From G963717155 sp963717155 (GTDB taxonomy: Bacteria; Actinomycetota; Thermoleophilia; Gaiellales; JALYLC01): a DNA stretch of 64,000 bases. The position numbers were made by a program, and so were the translations under genes. Below, in pieces: positions 42,847-51,737 of the stretch. The notes under the pieces are model-generated. The model ran no database searches and was not told the origin of the DNA. It saw only the letters and a list, made by a program, of their open reading frames with translations. The DNA is taken from positions 4,836,001-4,900,000 of the forward strand of contig OY970326.1 of the NCBI GenBank assembly GCA_963717155.1, read 5' to 3'. Within the stretch, counting starts at the first letter, position 1. The number at the start of each line of letters is the position of its first letter.

Positions 42847-43907
42847 GCGCCCCTCGAGCGGGCGATGAGTCGGTCGAACTGCACGTTCAGCGCCATCGCG
42901 AAGATGATCACCACGCCGACCCACACGTAGAAGTCGTTCGTGCTGACCCCGACCAGCGTGAGCCCGTCCTCGAGAATGCCGATCAGGATCGCGCCGATCA
43001 GGGCCCCGATCACCGTCCCGCGCCCACCGGTGAGCGCTGTGCCGCCGATCACGCACGCACCGACGGCGTAGAGGATGTAGTCGACGCCGAAGTTGCCTGG
43101 GTCGAGGCTGCCGTACTTGACCGCGTCGACGATTCCGACGAGGCCGGAGATCAACGAGCAGAGCATGAAGCACCACACCTTCACGCGCCGCACGGGTACC
43201 CCTGCCTCGGCGGCGCCGAGCAGATTGCCGCCTGTGGCGATGATCCGGACACCGAAGCGTGTGCGCGTGATCATGATGTGAACGACGATCGTGATCGCGA
43301 CGACCCAGAGGATCTCCGACCACAGCCAGACGCCCATGAGTTGGCTGGCAAAGCTCACATGCCCGGTCGCGTCCGGCGACGACAGGGGAATCGGCGTCGC
43401 CTGGGTCTGGTCCGACCAGATGAGCACCAGCCCGAAGAGGATGAAGTTCGTCGCCAGCGTGGTGACGAACGAGGGCACGTTCAGCCACACGGTGATCAGC
43501 CCGTTGCACGCGCCGACGCCGCTGACCACGATCAGCGCGATCACGATCGAGAGCGCGACAGGTACGCCCCAGTTGTTTGTCCAGTACATGACCCACGGCG
43601 CGAAGAGGAAGACCTGGCCGGCCGACAGGTCGATCTCGGCGAGCATGAGCAGGAGCACCTGTCCGACGGCGATGGCCGCGATCGGTCCCGCATACCCCGC
43701 CGCCGAGCTGAGGCTGAGCGAGTCGGTGAAGGTCGACCCCGCCCTGATCGTGAAGTAGCAGAACAGGCCGATCGTGATCACGACCGGCGTCAGCTCGCGC
43801 TGGTAGAGGAAGAGGCGCACGATCCTCCGGCCGAGCGAGCGAGCTTGCTGCTGCCCCGGCGGGGTGGCCGCCGGGGCAGCAGCAGGCGTTGGGGTACCCG
43901 ATTGCAC
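42843..43907 (-). CDS. Sugar ABC transporter permease (CUT2, RbsC/AraH-like)
   Basis: A 354-residue integral membrane protein with about 8-10 hydrophobic segments. The cytoplasmic coupling region carries GVRIIATGGNLLGAAEAGVPVRRVK, a variant of the GxN..AA..SGI motif of BPD_transp_2 permeases (described here in part). A cytoplasmic N-terminus rich in Ala/Pro/Gln precedes the first helix. Forms the channel of the importer with the ATPase below it and the binding protein above it. Confidence 0.9.
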   Translation of the reverse strand: MQSGTPTPAAAPAATPPGQQQARSLGRRIVRLFLYQRELTPVVITIGLFCYFTIRAGSTFTDSLSLSSAAGYAGPIAAIAVGQVLLLMLAEIDLSAGQVFLFAPWVMYWTNNWGVPVALSIVIALIVVSGVGACNGLITVWLNVPSFVTTLATNFILFGLVLIWSDQTQATPIPLSSPDATGHVSFASQLMGVWLWSEILWVVAITIVVHIMITRTRFGVRIIATGGNLLGAAEAGVPVRRVKVWCFMLCSLISGLVGIVDAVKYGSLDPGNFGVDYILYAVGACVIGGTALTGGRGTVIGALIGAILIGILEDGLTLVGVSTNDFYVWVGVVIIFAMALNVQFDRLIARSRGA

Positions 43908-43918
43908 GCCCGCGGTTA

Positions 43919-45037
43919 CTAGTGCGGGATCGAGGCCGGCGGCTTCAGGGTCTGCTGCTTCGAGCTCGTACCCTCGAACCTGTTCTGGGCCAGGTACGGC
44001 TTGACGGTCCCCTTGACGACGATGCCGAGGCCGGTGTCGGTGTTGGTCGGCTTCATCAGCCCGCCCGAGACGTTGAACAGGTAGAGCTGCATGATCGTGT
44101 CGAAGCCCTGCAGGTAGGCCTGCTGGTCGATCGTGAACGTCAAGTTGCCGGCGTTGATGCCCTGCACGACCGGCGTGCCGACGTCCCAGCCCGCCGCGCC
44201 GACCTTCCCCTTCAGCTTGTTCTTCTGGACGAGCTGCGCGAGGGCGTTGCTGTCCCCGCTGTCAACGGCGAACATGAACTTCACGTCCTTGTGGCCGGCG
44301 TACCAGGCGGAGATCTTGTTGTACTCCGGCGACCCCTCGGTGGCCGAGGTGCCGACCTCCACGAACTTGATGCCGGCCTTGGTCAGGACCGGCTTCGCGC
44401 CGTCGATCCGGGGCTGGATGTTCCCCGTCCCCGGCGTCGCGATGATCCCGGCCACCAGATCGCCCTTCTTGACCTGCTTGAGGATCTGCGCCGCGACCGC
44501 TGCGCCTGCCGTCAGGTTGTTCTGGCCGACGTAGGCCTGCCGGTTGTTCGGGGTTCCGATCCCGACGTCGGCGTTGTACGCGATCACCGGGATGCCGTGG
44601 CTCAGTGCCGAGTCGACGGGCTTGTTGAAGGCGGTGTTGTCGATGAGACAGCACCCGATGCCGTTCGCCTTCCCGGCGATCGCGGTGTTGAATGCCGCGA
44701 CCATCTGGGAGACGACAGAGTTCGCCGAGCCGGTCCACTGATACTTGCAGCCGGTCAGGGCGCACGCGTCCTGAATGCCGTAGATCGTCGCCGTGAAGAA
44801 CGAGTTCGTCGTCACGTGGTTGACCATCACGAACTTGTACTTCGGGTGGCTGGCGAAGATCGCGTTGTCGCTGTTGCGCTTGTAGGTCGCCGCGCTCGCT
44901 CCCTGCTCGGTCAGGATCTCCGCCAGGCCGCCGTACAGCGGGATCGCCGCAGCCGCCACACCTGCTCGACGGAGGAAGCGTCGGCGCGAGAACTCACGCT
45001 GTTCCTTGCTGATCTCGTCATGCCCATCCGTTGCCAT
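43919..45037 (-). CDS. Sugar ABC transporter substrate-binding protein with Tat signal
   Basis: A 372-residue periplasmic-binding-protein type I fold protein. The N-terminus carries a twin-arginine export signal (SRRRFLRRAGVAAAA), so it folds with export by Tat. The mature domain begins near YKFVMVNHVTTNSFF and contains IPVIAYNADVGIG and VDSGDSNALAQL, as in sugar-binding proteins of the ribose/arabinose class. ATG 45037 has GAGGAG upstream. First gene of the minus-strand operon; its promoter overlaps that of galK. L-arabinose is the likely ligand, judged by downstream genes. Confidence 0.88.
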   Translation of the reverse strand: MATDGHDEISKEQREFSRRRFLRRAGVAAAAIPLYGGLAEILTEQGASAATYKRNSDNAIFASHPKYKFVMVNHVTTNSFFTATIYGIQDACALTGCKYQWTGSANSVVSQMVAAFNTAIAGKANGIGCCLIDNTAFNKPVDSALSHGIPVIAYNADVGIGTPNNRQAYVGQNNLTAGAAVAAQILKQVKKGDLVAGIIATPGTGNIQPRIDGAKPVLTKAGIKFVEVGTSATEGSPEYNKISAWYAGHKDVKFMFAVDSGDSNALAQLVQKNKLKGKVGAAGWDVGTPVVQGINAGNLTFTIDQQAYLQGFDTIMQLYLFNVSGGLMKPTNTDTGLGIVVKGTVKPYLAQNRFEGTSSKQQTLKPPASIPH

Positions 45038-45133
45038 ATCCGCTCCTCGTCGACTCGAGTCTCGGTCCCGATCGAACCGGCCTGCAGTCCCCGGGGAGAC
45101 GGCGCCGCGGTCGGGCACCTCCAGATGACCAGC

Positions 45134-45172
45134 TTGACATGCGTGTATAACAGCTATCGATACAGTGCACAA
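45134..45172. promoter_or_regulatory. Divergent promoter/operator between the arabinose operon and galK
   Basis: Minus strand: TTGTGC (complement of 45167-45172) and TATACA (complement of 45144-45149) with a 17 bp spacer, a good promoter for the importer-ara operon. Plus strand: TTGACA at 45134-45139 with weak -10 candidates near 45155-45163, which would give a nearly leaderless galK transcript (GTG 45175). An inverted repeat TGTAT (45144-45148) / ATACA (45160-45164) overlaps both, a plausible operator for a LacI- or GntR-type regulator not encoded in the window. Confidence 0.6.
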
Positions 45173-45174
45173 CC

Positions 45175-46275
45175 GTGACCCCCGACGTTCCGCCGATCCG
45201 GGCACCGGGCCGCGTCAACCTGATCGGGGAGCACACCGACTACTCCGGCGGCCTCGTCCTTCCGGTGGCGGTCGATCGCGGCGTGACGGTGCACTGGAGG
45301 CCCGACGAGCACGCCATCCGGCTCCGATCGGCCGCGTTCCCCGAGCTGGTGGTGGAGCTCGCGCCCGATGGGACGCCACCGCCCGGGCTGGAGGGCTGGG
45401 GCCGCTTCGCGGCCGCCGTCGCCGCACTCCTGAGCGAGCGGGGCCGGCCGCCGGTCGGGCTCGACGGAAGCGTTTCGTCCACCGTGCCGATCGGCGCCGG
45501 GCTATCGTCCTCGGCGGCGCTGACGGTCGCGGTCGGGCTCGCGCTCTGCCGGGCGGCAGGCTTCGAGCTTCCGCGGCTCCAGCTCGCGCACGTCGCGCGC
45601 GAGGCGGAGTACCGAGCCGTCGGTGTGGCTGTCGGCCTGATGGACCCGGCGGTGTGCCTGCTCGCCCACCGCGGCCACGCGCTCCTGCTCGACTGCGCCA
45701 CCGAGGAGCACCGGCTCGTCACGCTGCCCGACGACATCGCGGTCGTCGTCCTCGATTCGGGAGTCCGGCACCGGCTCGAGAATTCCGGCTACGCGACGCG
45801 GCGCGCCGAGCTGGAACGCGCGCTCCCGGCCCTTGGCGGCGCACGTCCCTCGCAGGTGACGATGGACGAGGCGGCGGCCGCCATGCGCGTCGCGGGTGTC
45901 GACGAGGTTGCGAGCCGCCGTCTGCGGCACGTCGTCTCCGAGAACGAGCGCGTGCGGGCATGCGTGCGCCTGCTCGAGTCACCGGGCGGGCCGGACCGAG
46001 GCGCGCTCGGCGCGCTGTTCCGCGATGGACACGCGAGCCTTCGCGACGACTTCGAGGTCTCCATCCCCGAGCTCGACCTGCTCGTGGAGCTGGCCTACGA
46101 CCACGGCGCGCTCGCGGCGCGCATGACGGGCGGCGGCTTCGGCGGATCGGTCGTGGCACTCGCCGACGCCGGCGACGCGGAGGCCTTCGCCGTGGCGGTG
46201 ACGGAGGCATACATCGCACGCACCGGCCGGGAGGGATCCGGCTACGTGTGCGCCACAGCCGACGCCGCCGCGTAG
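45175..46275 (+). CDS. galK: Galactokinase
   Basis: GHMP kinase phosphorylating galactose at C1 with ATP (Leloir pathway). 366 residues. The galactokinase signature GRVNLIGEHTDYSGG is at 12-26, the ATP loop PIGAGLSSSAA near 105-115 and the third GHMP motif ARMTGGGFGGS near 318-328. GTG 45175 is 9 bp downstream of a promoter-like stretch, so the mRNA may be leaderless. galT follows 13 bp later. A related L-arabinokinase-like activity cannot be excluded but the motifs and galT next door favour galactose. Confidence 0.9.
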   Translation: MTPDVPPIRAPGRVNLIGEHTDYSGGLVLPVAVDRGVTVHWRPDEHAIRLRSAAFPELVVELAPDGTPPPGLEGWGRFAAAVAALLSERGRPPVGLDGSVSSTVPIGAGLSSSAALTVAVGLALCRAAGFELPRLQLAHVAREAEYRAVGVAVGLMDPAVCLLAHRGHALLLDCATEEHRLVTLPDDIAVVVLDSGVRHRLENSGYATRRAELERALPALGGARPSQVTMDEAAAAMRVAGVDEVASRRLRHVVSENERVRACVRLLESPGGPDRGALGALFRDGHASLRDDFEVSIPELDLLVELAYDHGALAARMTGGGFGGSVVALADAGDAEAFAVAVTEAYIARTGREGSGYVCATADAAA

Positions 46276-46288
46276 CCGTCTACCAGCA

Positions 46289-47464
46289 ATGAGGCCACTG
46301 CCCAGGCACCAGCTCGTGCATTCCGACGGGAGACGGCTGCTCGTCTACGGGGAGCTCCGCGGCTCCCTCGACGAGGAGGGCACCAGCGCGGCCGGTGCCG
46401 GTGCCGAGATCCACAAGCGACTCGACGTGTTCACGGATTCGTGGGTCGCCATCGCGCCGGCGCGGAACACGCGGCCTCTCGACTCGCCGGCGAAGCGCGC
46501 GGGTCCCGAGCGGTGCCCGTTCTGTCCCGGCGGGATCGAGGTTCCGTTCTCCTACGACGCGGCGGTCTTCGACAACCGGTTCCCGTCGTTCCGTCCCGAC
46601 CCGCCGCCACCGCCGCTCCTCGACGGCCCGACCGGACCGGCGCAGGGGCGTTGCGAGATCGTGCTCTACACGGACCGGCACGACGCGTCGTTCGGCGAGC
46701 TGTCGCCGACCGAGCTCGCCCGCGTCGTCGCGATCTGGATCGACCGCGGACGCGAGCTCTGGGCGGATCCCGCGCACGCATACGTCTGCGTCTTCGAGAA
46801 CCGCGGCGCCGCGGTCGGTGCGACCATCGCGCACCCGCACGGACAGATCTACGCGCTCGACCATGTCCCGCCGATCACCACGGCGAAGTCCGAGGCCCAC
46901 ACCCGCTACCGGCGACGTGATGGTCGTTGTCTCTCGTGCGTGGCGACGCAAGCCGACGCGCGATCCGACCGCGTCGTCTCCGCGAACGACAGCTTCGTCG
47001 TAGCCGTTCCTTTCGCGGCGAGGTGGCCGTTCGAACTGGCTGTCCGCGCGCGGCGACACGGGCTGCGGCGCTTGACCGACCTCCTACCCGAGGAGCAGCG
47101 CGACCTCGCGGTCGCCCTGCGCGACGTCGCGCGCCGGTACGACGCGCTCTTCGACTTGCAGCTCCCGTACATGATGGTCGTACAGGAGGCGCCGCGCGAT
47201 CAGCTCGACTGGCACCTCGCGTTCGAGCTGTACCCGCTGTATCGCGCGCCCGGAGTGGCGAAGATCCGGGCGAGCGTCGAGACGGGACTCGGGCTGTTCC
47301 TGAACGACGTCGCGCCGGAGGACGCCGCACGCCGGCTCGCGGGCCTGGAGGTTCCTGTCGAGCCGATCGGGGTCGACCTGCTCTTCGCGGTCACGCACGA
47401 TTCTCGCGCCGCACGTCGAAGTCACCCCGGGGTCTCGGAGACATCGCCTCGTGATGACATGTGA
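46289..47464 (+). CDS. galT: Galactose-1-phosphate uridylyltransferase
   Basis: Exchanges UMP between UDP-glucose and galactose 1-phosphate. 391 residues. The HIT-superfamily catalytic triad is seen in ATIAHPHGQIYA (near residue 181), a zinc-site CPFC at about 77-80 and a second CxxC (CLSC) later, and the C-terminal DWHLAFELYP carries further metal/active-site histidine. Forms an operon with galK. The 3' end overlaps the convergent sensor kinase gene by 43 bp; the last 25 residues beyond the conserved domain look poorly conserved. Confidence 0.9.
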   Translation: MRPLPRHQLVHSDGRRLLVYGELRGSLDEEGTSAAGAGAEIHKRLDVFTDSWVAIAPARNTRPLDSPAKRAGPERCPFCPGGIEVPFSYDAAVFDNRFPSFRPDPPPPPLLDGPTGPAQGRCEIVLYTDRHDASFGELSPTELARVVAIWIDRGRELWADPAHAYVCVFENRGAAVGATIAHPHGQIYALDHVPPITTAKSEAHTRYRRRDGRCLSCVATQADARSDRVVSANDSFVVAVPFAARWPFELAVRARRHGLRRLTDLLPEEQRDLAVALRDVARRYDALFDLQLPYMMVVQEAPRDQLDWHLAFELYPLYRAPGVAKIRASVETGLGLFLNDVAPEDAARRLAGLEVPVEPIGVDLLFAVTHDSRAARRSHPGVSETSPRDDM

Positions 47465-48813
47465 TCGACGGGCGCGGATGTCGTGGGAAGCCGGAGGGTG
47501 AAGGTCGCACCGCGTCCTGGTGCGTTGCCCGCTCGGATGGTCCCGCCCTGGTTCCGGAGTAGGCGGGCGGCGATGGTGAGTCCAAGGCCGGTCCCGCCTG
47601 TGCCGCCGTTGCGTGCGGTGACGGCTCGGACCATCGGTTCGAACACGCGGGGGATGAGCTCGGGCGGGATGCCGGGGCCGTCGTCGATGACCTGGACATA
47701 GGCACCCTCTGCATCCTCGTCGCAGGTGACGTCGATCGCGCTTCCTCGTGGCGTGTGTCGGAGGGCGTTGTCGATGACGTTGCCCAGTGCGCGATCGAAT
47801 CCGTCAGGGTCGATCGCCACCTGCGCGTTGGTGCCCGCGGCGAGGCGGAGCTCGACTCCTCGCTCGTCGGCGGCGAGGTCGAAGGAGGCGGTCACCCGCC
47901 TCACTGTCTCTGCGAGGTCTGTCGTCTGCAGTCGGGGCTGCTGGTCGACGTCCGTGAGCGCGTAGTCGAACAGGCTCGTGACGAGCCGGTCGATCTGGCC
48001 GGCTTTTGCGCGAGCGCGGTCGAGCCGCTCATGAGGGTTGCCAATGCCGGCTGCGATCGCGTCGAGGTAGCCGCGCAGCGAGAAGAGGGGTGTCCGCAGG
48101 TCGTGGGCGATCGAGCTCACGAGCAGGCGGCGCTCGGCCTCGACGCGCGCGTCCTGTTCAGCTGTTTGCGCGAGTCGGGTGGCCATGCCCGCGACCGCTG
48201 CGGCGACGTTGTCGACTTCCCGGATCGCTGAGGTCGCGCGGGTGTCGATGGGGTCGCCGCCGGCGATCGCGTCGACCTGTGTGCTGAGGCGGCGAAGCGG
48301 GGCGACGATCCAGCGGCTGGCCGCCCAGATCAGCAGCGTCGCGCCGGCGAGCAGCGCCGCGAGTCCGAAGGCAAACGCGACGAGCAGTCGGCGGTTCCTG
48401 TCGAGCGGAAGGTCGTAGAGCGTGAGCCTGAGGCTCGAATGCGAGCCCGTGGCGAGGAGGAACACGTAGGTCGCGCTCGGCTGCGTGCCTGCGGGGCGTT
48501 TGTGTGACCCCTGGTAGGCGGCCTGGTTGTAGACGAGGCGCTTCCCATCGGGAGGGCCGACGAGCGTCAGCGACGCTCCGAGACCAAGCGCGGCGAGCCT
48601 CCCGGTCAGCGTCTGCTGCCACTGTCGCGCCTCGACATGCGCCTTGCCGTCCTCGACGTAGGCGGCCACGGCGGCAAGGCGGTGATCGCGGTCGTTCTGC
48701 TGGCGATAGGCTTCGACGAGGTAGCCGGCAGCGCTCGCCGCGGCGACGAGCAACAGAAGCCCGAGTACGCAGACGGCGAATGCGACGCGGAAGGAGACAC
48801 GCGGTCTGCTCAT
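47422..48813 (-). CDS. Sensor histidine kinase 1 (HAMP-HisKA-HATPase)
   Basis: A 463-residue membrane kinase: helix about 10-30, extracytoplasmic domain about 35-145, second helix about 148-168 (LLVAFAFGLAALLAGATLLIW), HAMP, HisKA with IAHDLRTPLFSLRGYLDAI, and HATPase (NVIDNALRHTP, DDGPGIP, GTGLGLTIAARLL). Close paralogue of the kinase at 50313-51737, with the same IAHDLRTPLF.LRG box. Start overlaps the stop of the cognate OmpR regulator (ATGA). Its signal is unknown; the divergent lipoprotein gene at 49626 is a likely partner. Confidence 0.9.
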   Translation of the reverse strand: MSRPRVSFRVAFAVCVLGLLLLVAAASAAGYLVEAYRQQNDRDHRLAAVAAYVEDGKAHVEARQWQQTLTGRLAALGLGASLTLVGPPDGKRLVYNQAAYQGSHKRPAGTQPSATYVFLLATGSHSSLRLTLYDLPLDRNRRLLVAFAFGLAALLAGATLLIWAASRWIVAPLRRLSTQVDAIAGGDPIDTRATSAIREVDNVAAAVAGMATRLAQTAEQDARVEAERRLLVSSIAHDLRTPLFSLRGYLDAIAAGIGNPHERLDRARAKAGQIDRLVTSLFDYALTDVDQQPRLQTTDLAETVRRVTASFDLAADERGVELRLAAGTNAQVAIDPDGFDRALGNVIDNALRHTPRGSAIDVTCDEDAEGAYVQVIDDGPGIPPELIPRVFEPMVRAVTARNGGTGGTGLGLTIAARLLRNQGGTIRAGNAPGRGATFTLRLPTTSAPVDHMSSRGDVSETPG

Positions 48814-49529
48814 CTGGCCGCGTCGTGCGAGAGGCCGCCGTCGAAGCGATAGCCGGCACCCCAGACAGTGACGATGTAGCGAGGATTGGTCGGGTCGTCT
48901 TCGAGCTTCTCGCGCAGGCGGCTGATGTACACGGAGACGGCGCTCCGGTCGCCGAAGCTGCCCCAGACGAGCTCGAACAGCTGCTCGCGGCTCAGCACCT
49001 GACGTGGATGCCGGACGAGCACCTGCAGGAGCTCGAACTCTCGGGCGGTCATCGGCACGGGCCTGCCGGTGACGAGCACCTCGTGTGCCGCGAGGTCGAC
49101 CTCGAGCACGCCGAAGCGGAGCCGCCCGGCGCGCCCGCCCGCGCCGGAGCGGCGGAGGACGGCCTGGACGCGGGCGACGACCTCGGCCGGGGTGGCCGTC
49201 TTGACGATGTAGTCGTCGGCGCCGAGGCCGAGGCCGCGGATCTTGTCATCGTCGCCGCCGCGCGCGCTCAGAAAGAGGACCGGCACCTCCGAGTCGGTGC
49301 GGATCTCGCGGCAGAGGTCGAAGCCCGATCCGCCCGGGAGCATCACGTCGAGCAGCACGCAGTCTGGTGCTGAACGGAGCGCCTCTGCCGCCTGTTCGGC
49401 GTCGGCTGCATGGAGAACGCGGAAGCCGTCTGCCTCGAGAAAGTCGCGCATGAGAGCGGCGATCTCGGGCTCGTCCTCGACGACGAGCACGAGCGGGCCG
49501 GGTCGATCCGGGACAGCATGCACCAGCAC
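48810..49529 (-). CDS. OmpR-family response regulator 1
   Basis: About 239 residues: receiver (LVVEDEPEIAALM, phosphoacceptor in CVLLDVMLPGG, and a TAT where the usual KPF follows lysine: YIVKTATPAEV) and winged-helix DNA-binding domain (MTAREFELLQVLVRHPRQVLSREQL, VYISRLREKLE in shortened form). The paralogue at 51734 shares the same VK.ATPAEVVARV variant. GTG 49529 is taken as the start; several GTGs lie nearby. Forms an operon with kinase 1 and is divergent from lipoprotein 1, whose upstream region has 11-bp-spaced CTTTCG-type repeats (49562-49583). Confidence 0.9.
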   Translation of the reverse strand: MLVHAVPDRPGPLVLVVEDEPEIAALMRDFLEADGFRVLHAADAEQAAEALRSAPDCVLLDVMLPGGSGFDLCREIRTDSEVPVLFLSARGGDDDKIRGLGLGADDYIVKTATPAEVVARVQAVLRRSGAGGRAGRLRFGVLEVDLAAHEVLVTGRPVPMTAREFELLQVLVRHPRQVLSREQLFELVWGSFGDRSAVSVYISRLREKLEDDPTNPRYIVTVWGAGYRFDGGLSHDAAR

Positions 49530-49625
49530 AGTGTCGTCCACCGCCGCCGTCGCGACGGTGACTTTCGCCGTCTTTTCGCACGTCGTTCGCACGAGGTCGA
49601 GCTCGACCGCAGACCATGGAGAGCG

Positions 49626-50222
49626 ATGACGATGGGATCGAAGCGAGGTGGGCGATGGCGGCTTCTGCGGCGCGACGTGTCCAGGCTCGTGCTCGCAGGT
49701 CTGTCGTCGCTGCTCGTATCCGCGTGCGGCGGCGCCTCGGCGAGTCAGGGTGCGCAGCTCGGGTCCGCCGGCACCTCCCCGACGCAGCGCAGCACCGCGC
49801 CAAGCAAGTTCGCCGCGTCGCTGGCCTACTCCCGCTGCATGCGCTCCCACGGGGTGGCCGACTTCCCCGACCCGACCCAGGTCGACGGCGGAATCCAGGT
49901 CTCCGGCTCCGCTCCGGGGATCGACCCGCAGTCGTCCCTGTTCATGTCTGCCCAGCGGTCCTGCAAGCACCTGTTGCCGGGCGGCGGCGCGCCGCCGACC
50001 CACTCCCATCAGCAGCAAGCGCTCGCCCGGATGCTCCACGTCTCGCAGTGCATGCGGGCGCATGGGATCTCGGGGTTCCCCGATCCGACGCTTTCCCCCC
50101 CGTCCAGCCGGGCCGGCTACAGCCGGATCAGCAGTAACGGCGTCGCGTGGCTTGCGATCCCGGACTCGATCGACGTGCGGGCTTCAGCGTTCGAGCATGC
50201 AGCGCACGCGTGCGACTTCTGA
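49626..50222 (+). CDS. CMRSHG-type lipoprotein 1
   Basis: A 198-residue exported lipoprotein of unknown function. Signal peptide with lipobox LVSAC (lipidated C34). The mature protein is a tandem duplication: unit 1 has CMRSHGV..FPDP (C71, H75) and a later CKHLLP (C113); unit 2 has CMRAHGI..FPDP (C142) and a final HACDF. Thus each unit offers Cys-Met-x-x-His and a second cysteine, consistent with disulfides or metal binding, which is inference. ATG 49626 with GGAGAG just upstream. Divergent from the OmpR1/kinase 1 operon. Two further full copies lie at 52781 and 55696. Confidence 0.82.
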   Translation: MTMGSKRGGRWRLLRRDVSRLVLAGLSSLLVSACGGASASQGAQLGSAGTSPTQRSTAPSKFAASLAYSRCMRSHGVADFPDPTQVDGGIQVSGSAPGIDPQSSLFMSAQRSCKHLLPGGGAPPTHSHQQQALARMLHVSQCMRAHGISGFPDPTLSPPSSRAGYSRISSNGVAWLAIPDSIDVRASAFEHAAHACDF

Positions 50223-50312
50223 CCGCCCTGCTGTTCTCGCCGTTGTCGGTGGCGGCGTGGTCGTCGGTTCCACGACGCCGAACGCGATGCACGCGCCTTC
50301 GAAGCAGGCTCG

Positions 50313-51737
50313 TCAGGTTGGGCTGGCCGAGGGTGCTCGTTGGAGCGTGAGACTGACGAGCACGCCTCCGGTCGGTCGGTTCTGGATCGTCAGGGCTGCG
50401 TCCTGGTGTTCGAGGAGGCGTCTGGCGATCGTGAGGCCGAGTCCTGCTCCGTCGTCGGGGCTATCGGCTGCCGGGGTCCCGCGGATGCCGGGCTCGAAGA
50501 TGTGTGGGAGGACGCTGGCGTCGATTCCAGGCCCCTGATCCTCGACGGTGATCCGGACCGTTGACGCGTCCGCGGCGGCCCAGGCGAGCTGGATCGGGGT
50601 GCCCGGCGGGCTGTACCGGAGCGCGTTGTCGAGGATGTTCGTGAGAGCGCGTTTGAGGCGGTCGCGGTCGACGATGACGCCGAGTGCCGGATCGCCGTCG
50701 AGCTCGAACCGGTTATCTCGGAGGCGAGTCGTGTGCTCGAGGCCGGCCGTGACCTCCTGGAGGAGGTCGGCGACGGGGACGGCTTCGAGTTGGGGCGCCG
50801 GCTGCGTGTAGTCGTCGCGGGTGTAGGCGAAGAGGTTGCCGACCAGTCGTTCGAGCGCGTCCGCTCTCGCTTCGGCCCGCTCGAGGTGGACGGCCGGGTT
50901 GCCAAGCCGGGTGCGGATCGCCTGGAGGTGTCCGCGCAGCGCGAACAGTGGCGTGCGGAGGTCGTGCGCGATGCTGGTGACCAGGAACCGTCTCGCCTCG
51001 TCTGCCTCGGCTCGTCTCTGGGCGTTCTCGCCGAGCGCAGCAGTCATGCCCTCGACGGCCTGCGCGATGTTGCTGATCTCGCCGATCCGGCTTCGCGGGA
51101 GCTCGATCGTCAGGTCGCCTCCCGCGACCTTGTCGACCTGGGCGCTCAGGCTGGCGAGGGGCGCGACCATCCAGCGGCCGGCGAGCCATACCACGGCGGC
51201 GAGCCCGGCGAGCAGGACGACGAGTCCGCTGATAAGCGCGACGAGCGCGCTGGTGGCACGGGAGGTGGGCGGATAGTAGAGGTCGGTGACCACGTACGCC
51301 TGCGATCCGCGAGGTCCGATCGGGATGAGCTGGTGGTCATCGCCCCGGCTCGTTGTAGGGTCGACCGGCGGGGGTCCGGTTGTCTTGACGGACTGGCGGG
51401 CCTTCAGCTTGCGGGCCTGTTCCTTCTGGGCGACGGGGCTGAGGGCCGGGCTGACGTAGAGCTGGCGCTTCTCACCCGGTCTGGCGATGATCAGCTGCGC
51501 GAGCAGATCGAGCCGGTCGAGCAACCGCGTGAATCCCTGGACGACGACCGGTTCCTGTATCTCGGTGCGGTGAGAGCTGACGTAGGCGACGGCGGTATGG
51601 AGCCGCTGCTTCGTGGCCGCCTGCTGGCGGTTCTGTTCGATCAACCAGGCTGCGCCAGCGGCAAGCATCGGCAGCAGCAGGAGGGCGAGGATCGCGCCGA
51701 GGATGAACGTCCGGATGCGGATCGGTGCCCGTCTCAT
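50313..51737 (-). CDS. Sensor histidine kinase 2 (HAMP-HisKA-HATPase)
   Basis: A 474-residue paralogue of kinase 1: membrane helix about 10-30, extracytoplasmic domain about 35-165, second helix about 168-188, HAMP, HisKA box SIAHDLRTPLFALRGHL, HATPase with NILDNALRYSP, EDQGPGID and GAGLGLTIARRLL. Start overlaps the stop of OmpR regulator 2 (ATGA at 51734-51737). The kinase-regulator pairs 1 and 2 have the same orientation and order, evidence of tandem duplication together with the divergent lipoprotein. Confidence 0.9.
   Translation of the reverse strand: MRRAPIRIRTFILGAILALLLLPMLAAGAAWLIEQNRQQAATKQRLHTAVAYVSSHRTEIQEPVVVQGFTRLLDRLDLLAQLIIARPGEKRQLYVSPALSPVAQKEQARKLKARQSVKTTGPPPVDPTTSRGDDHQLIPIGPRGSQAYVVTDLYYPPTSRATSALVALISGLVVLLAGLAAVVWLAGRWMVAPLASLSAQVDKVAGGDLTIELPRSRIGEISNIAQAVEGMTAALGENAQRRAEADEARRFLVTSIAHDLRTPLFALRGHLQAIRTRLGNPAVHLERAEARADALERLVGNLFAYTRDDYTQPAPQLEAVPVADLLQEVTAGLEHTTRLRDNRFELDGDPALGVIVDRDRLKRALTNILDNALRYSPPGTPIQLAWAAADASTVRITVEDQGPGIDASVLPHIFEPGIRGTPAADSPDDGAGLGLTIARRLLEHQDAALTIQNRPTGGVLVSLTLQRAPSASPT

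Noticed and set aside
42028..43596. 522-codon minus-strand frame for the importer ATPase
   Set aside because: The ATPase begins at ATG 42846, overlapping the permease stop; the upstream extension is an out-of-frame reading of the permease.
47422..48813. Kinase 1 as a galactose or arabinose sensor because it overlaps galT
   Set aside because: It is convergent with galT, paralogous to kinase 2 and coupled to regulator 1; the overlap is between 3' ends only.
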